Positions 5,048 to 7,369 of a stretch of DNA of 7,369 nt are shown here, in pieces. The stretch lies in contig JAJYXX010000250.1 in the NCBI GenBank assembly GCA_021801545.1, positions 1-7,369 on the forward strand. The letters run 5' to 3'. Position 1 is the stretch's first letter, and each line of letters opens with the position of its first letter. The notes beneath the pieces are model-generated. The model did no database searches. It saw only the letters and a list, made by a program, of their open reading frames with translations, and was not told where the DNA came from. The position numbers and the translations under genes are program-made. The stretch comes from Chloroflexota bacterium. GTDB lineage: Bacteria; Chloroflexota; Limnocylindria; Limnocylindrales; CSP1-4.

Positions 5048-6385
5048 ATGGCACAGACTATTCCGACGGCCGCGCTCGATCACGTGGTCGTCGATCGCTA
5101 CACCGACATCGTCGGGCCGAGCAACGAGATGCTCGGACCGGTCCGCGACGGTGGGCGAATCGAGTACCTGACGGTCCCCGGCTGCTGGGGACCGATGATC
5201 ACCCCGGCGATCCGCAGCGGCCACGAAGTCACGCTGCCGGTCGCGGTCGAAGGCGCGCAGGTCGGTGACGCCGTCGCCCTCCACGTCGAGAAGCTCGAGC
5301 AGGTCTCGCGGGCCACGACGTCGGGCACCCACACCGGCTGGGATGGCCGCTTCCTCAGCGACCCGTTCGTGGCCGGGATCTGCCCGACCTGCCGCGACGC
5401 GGGCCGCCACTTTCTCTATCCCGACACGTACCTCGACGGCCTCGGCGAGGGGGCCGTCAAGTGCAGCACGTGCCACTCGGAGGTGATCCCGTTCCACATG
5501 GTCGAGGGCTACACGATGGTCTTCGACGATCCGAAGGGGATCGGGGTGACCGTCACGCCCGAGCGGGCCCGGGAAATCGGTCGCGACGGCCGGGCCTGGG
5601 TCGGTTTGACCGAGCACAGCCGCCAGCATCCGATCGTCGCTCTCGCGAAGGCGGACCTCGTCGGAGTGATGACCCGCTGCCGGATCTCGGCCGGGAACCT
5701 CGGCTCGATCCCCGCGATCGACCTGCCGAGCTCGCACAACTGCGGCGACTTCGGGGCGTTCCTCGTTGGGGCCGAGCACGAGTTCGCGGTCACCGAGGAG
5801 CAGCTCGAAGCCCGGACCGACGTCCACATGGACATCGACTCGGTCCGCGAGGGGAGCATCGTCATCGTGCCCGTCAAGGTCGACGGGGCCGGCATCTACG
5901 CCGGCGACGTCCACGCGATGATCGGCGACGGCGAAGTGGCGGTCCACACGACTGACATCGGCGCTCGCCTGGTCGTCCGGGTCGAGGTGATCAAGGGGCT
6001 CGCGCTCGAGGGCCCGATCCTCCTCCCGCCGGCCGAGGATCTGCCGCTCCTCGCCCGGCCGTTCAGCGCCGACGAGGTCGCCCGGGCGAAGGCGCTGGCC
6101 GAGACGAACAGGACCCGGCTCGAGGGGCCGGTCCTGCCGATCCAGGTCCTCGGTTCCGGACCGTTCATCAACGCCGCCGTCGACAACGGCGTCGAACGGG
6201 CGGCGAAGCTCCTGGGCATGACCGTCGACGAGGTGAAGAACCGGGCGACGATCTCGGGCGCGATCGAGATCGGCCGCCTGCCGGGCTTCGTCCAGGTCAA
6301 CCTGCTGGCGCCCCGCGACCGCCTGGAGCGGCTCGGCATCGCCCACCTCGTCGAGGCCCAGTACGGAGCCGCCGCGGGGTGGTGA
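5048..6385 (+). CDS. Acetamidase/formamidase-family hydrolase with CxxC...CxxC insert
   Basis: The 445-residue protein resembles the FmdA/AmdA family, which hydrolyses formamide or short amides to ammonia and the acid. The best signatures are in the second half: REGSIVIVPVKVDGAGIYAGD (267-287) leading into GDVHAMIGDGEVAVHTT (286-302), where family members have GD.HA.QGDGE. The usual PGNHGGNMD-type motif is not visible; the equivalent stretch reads RTDVHMDID (256-264). Before it lies a distinct block, ISAGNLGSIPAIDLPSSHNC (213-232), continuing GDFG. An N-terminal insert has CPTC (112-115) and CSTC (139-142) followed by HSEVIPFH, a likely zinc ribbon. No signal peptide is seen, so it is probably cytoplasmic. 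The start is fixed by AAAGGAAGG 7 bases upstream. It overlaps the MoaD-like gene by 4 bp. The substrate is uncertain: formamide is only the family default. Confidence 0.85.
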   Translation: MAQTIPTAALDHVVVDRYTDIVGPSNEMLGPVRDGGRIEYLTVPGCWGPMITPAIRSGHEVTLPVAVEGAQVGDAVALHVEKLEQVSRATTSGTHTGWDGRFLSDPFVAGICPTCRDAGRHFLYPDTYLDGLGEGAVKCSTCHSEVIPFHMVEGYTMVFDDPKGIGVTVTPERAREIGRDGRAWVGLTEHSRQHPIVALAKADLVGVMTRCRISAGNLGSIPAIDLPSSHNCGDFGAFLVGAEHEFAVTEEQLEARTDVHMDIDSVREGSIVIVPVKVDGAGIYAGDVHAMIGDGEVAVHTTDIGARLVVRVEVIKGLALEGPILLPPAEDLPLLARPFSADEVARAKALAETNRTRLEGPVLPIQVLGSGPFINAAVDNGVERAAKLLGMTVDEVKNRATISGAIEIGRLPGFVQVNLLAPRDRLERLGIAHLVEAQYGAAAGW

Positions 6386-6642
6386 GCGGGGCGGATTCGT
6401 GGCCAACCGACCGAGCTCTCCGGGTCGAGGTCACGCTGAAGGGGTCGCTGGCCACCCGGCTGCCGGGTGGCCGCGGCTCGCTCGAGCTACCCGAGGGGAC
6501 GAGCGTTGATGGCATGCTCACGATCCTCGGCGTCCCCGAGGTCCACTGCATCTACGTCGTCAACGGGTCGGCCGTGGCGCGCGGCACCCGTCTTCGGGAC
6601 AACGACCACGTCCAGATCTTCCCGCCGATGGCGGGCGGGTGA
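6382..6642 (+). CDS. MoaD/ThiS-family sulfur carrier protein, translationally coupled to the amidase
   Basis: This 86-residue protein has the size and layout of a beta-grasp (ubiquitin-like) sulfur carrier. Beta strands LRVEVTLKGSLA (13-24) and GSLELPEGTSVDGML (32-46) are followed by IYVVNGSAV (57-65) and LRDNDHVQIFPPMAGG (71-86). The C-terminal GG is the site that is adenylated and thiocarboxylated in MoaD and ThiS, and FPPMAGG is more MoaD-like than ThiS-like. Start: GTG at 6382 overlaps the amidase TGA as GTGA, so ribosomes likely re-initiate; a second GTG at 6379 is also possible. In MoaD the partner is MoaE, which is not in the window, and MoaA is 5 kb upstream. It may serve molybdopterin synthesis, or donate sulfur or act as a protein modifier in a pathway involving the amidase; this is inference. 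Confidence 0.88.
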   Translation: MSGADSWPTDRALRVEVTLKGSLATRLPGGRGSLELPEGTSVDGMLTILGVPEVHCIYVVNGSAVARGTRLRDNDHVQIFPPMAGG

Positions 6643-6655
6643 GCGATCGTGGGGT

Positions 6656-6713
6656 CGTCCCGCGGCTGACCGGAGCCCGCGCGGCCGTGTGGCAGCCGTC
6701 CCGCGGCTGACCG
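6656..6713. repeat. 17-bp direct repeat between convergent genes
   Basis: The sequence cgtcccgcggctgaccg occurs at 6656-6672 and again, identically, at 6697-6713, a 41-bp period. It sits in the 74-bp gap between the stop of the MoaD-like gene and the stop of the transporter gene. Confidence 0.75.
6693..6709. terminator. Possible bidirectional terminator hairpin
   Basis: CAGCCG (6693-6698) and CGGCTG (6704-6709) form a 6-bp GC-rich stem with a 5-base loop in the gap between convergent genes. There is no T-run on either side, so termination is only suggested by position. Confidence 0.3.
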
Positions 6714-6716
6714 CCG

Positions 6717-7369
6717 TCACCCGGTGGCGCCCGGCGCCGCCGTTGCTCGTTCGGCATCGCGGAACCAGGACCAGTAGAGCGCCGTGGCCGCGGTGTACAG
6801 GACGATGATCGTGACGAAGTTCACGGCGTAGCCGGTTTCGAAGCCGAGCGTCGCCTGGAGGATCGAGTACCACGGCCCGGCGATCACCCAGCCGAGCGAC
6901 CAGAGGACGCTCTGCGCTGCCGAGAGGGTCGCCCGCCGCTCGGGCCGGACCTGCTCCATGGCGAACGCGTTCGCGACCGGGTTGCCGGCATTCATCAGCG
7001 AGTTCCGCACCGCCATCGCGACGATCACCGTCCACAGGATCGGTGAGAACCCGAGGACGACGAGGAACGGGATGCTCGCGCCCTGGACGAGGACAACCGA
7101 GGCCACCTTGCCCATCCGCCGGGCGAGCGCCGGCTGGAACAGGATCGCGATCACGGTCCCGAGCGAGGTGACCGCGAAGACCGCGTTGAGCGAGGCGATG
7201 TCGAGCCCAAACTTCGCCTCGATGAACAGATTGAGGAACGGAATCACCTGACCGGCGCCGAGCGAGATGAGGAAGCCCGGCACGAGGAGCCGGACGAACG
7301 TCCGCCGGTCGCGCTCGGCGAGGCCAGACAGGCCGGGCTGGCGTCCTGCCCCGGAAGCCGACCGGCGGG
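6717..7369 (-). CDS. Major facilitator superfamily transporter, C-terminal half (cut by window end)
   Basis: The frame stays open to the window edge, so the N-terminal half lies beyond 7369. About 216 residues are visible. A hydrophilic stretch (RRSASG...LAERDRRTF) resembles the central cytoplasmic loop. Six hydrophobic segments follow, consistent with helices 7 to 12: VPGFLISLGAGQVIPFLNLF, LNAVFAVTSLGTVIAILF, VASVVLVQGASIPFLVVLGF, LWTVIVAMAVRNSLMNAG, LSAAQSVLWSLGWVIAGP and VNFVTIIVLYTAATALYW. QPALARRMGK after the second of these resembles the loop motif that repeats in both halves of MFS proteins. It would act as a secondary transporter in the cytoplasmic membrane; substrate and direction cannot be told. 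The GTG at 7283 is not a likely start because the reading frame and loop continue upstream. It converges on the amidase/MoaD-like operon. Confidence 0.85.
   Translation of the reverse strand, partial: RRSASGAGRQPGLSGLAERDRRTFVRLLVPGFLISLGAGQVIPFLNLFIEAKFGLDIASLNAVFAVTSLGTVIAILFQPALARRMGKVASVVLVQGASIPFLVVLGFSPILWTVIVAMAVRNSLMNAGNPVANAFAMEQVRPERRATLSAAQSVLWSLGWVIAGPWYSILQATLGFETGYAVNFVTIIVLYTAATALYWSWFRDAERATAAPGATG

Noticed and set aside
4349..5049. Several open frames on both strands in the thyX-amidase gap
   Set aside because: Translations are Arg/Pro-rich, contain tandem repeats out of codon phase, lack domains and have no convincing ribosome binding site.
4829..6406. Long - strand frame (525 codons) opposite the amidase gene
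   Set aside because: It is antisense to a gene with a strong ribosome binding site and recognisable motifs; no domain is visible in the translation.

Overview
The window is a GC-rich stretch (about 70% or more G+C by eye) from a free-living bacterial chromosome. It is densely coded, its genes strongly prefer G/C at third codon positions, and all seven genes end in TGA. GTG starts, possible leaderless promoters and the gene repertoire fit a high-GC lineage such as Chloroflexota or Actinomycetota. I lean weakly to Chloroflexota, but no phylogenetic marker settles it. I see no phage, insertion sequence, CRISPR array, tRNA or rRNA.

Layout from left to right. A MoaA gene (first step of molybdenum cofactor synthesis) lies on the + strand and is followed by a hairpin. 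Next comes a 470-bp gap holding three DnaA-box-like sequences and a good sigma-70-type promoter. The gap leads into a trimeric-type purine nucleoside phosphorylase (+). Facing it on the - strand is a two-gene unit: thyX (flavin-dependent thymidylate synthase), then a double-cupin protein 17 bp downstream. ThyX carries an unusual Ala/Pro repeat extension at its N-terminus and one extra residue in its signature motif. A 732-bp divergent, apparently non-coding region with tandem repeats separates thyX from a + strand pair. That pair is an acetamidase/formamidase-family hydrolase with a CxxC...CxxC insert and a MoaD/ThiS-like sulfur carrier whose start overlaps the hydrolase stop by 4 bp. The window ends with the C-terminal half of a major facilitator transporter (-), cut by the window edge.

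How the genes may work together. PNP and ThyX both belong to nucleotide metabolism (purine salvage and dTMP synthesis). MoaA and the MoaD-like protein could both serve molybdopterin synthesis, but they lie about 5 kb apart and are not in one operon. The points most worth a second look are the hydrolase/MoaD-like coupling, the DnaA-box cluster with its promoter and an upstream frame that overlaps the PNP start, and the ThyX peculiarities.
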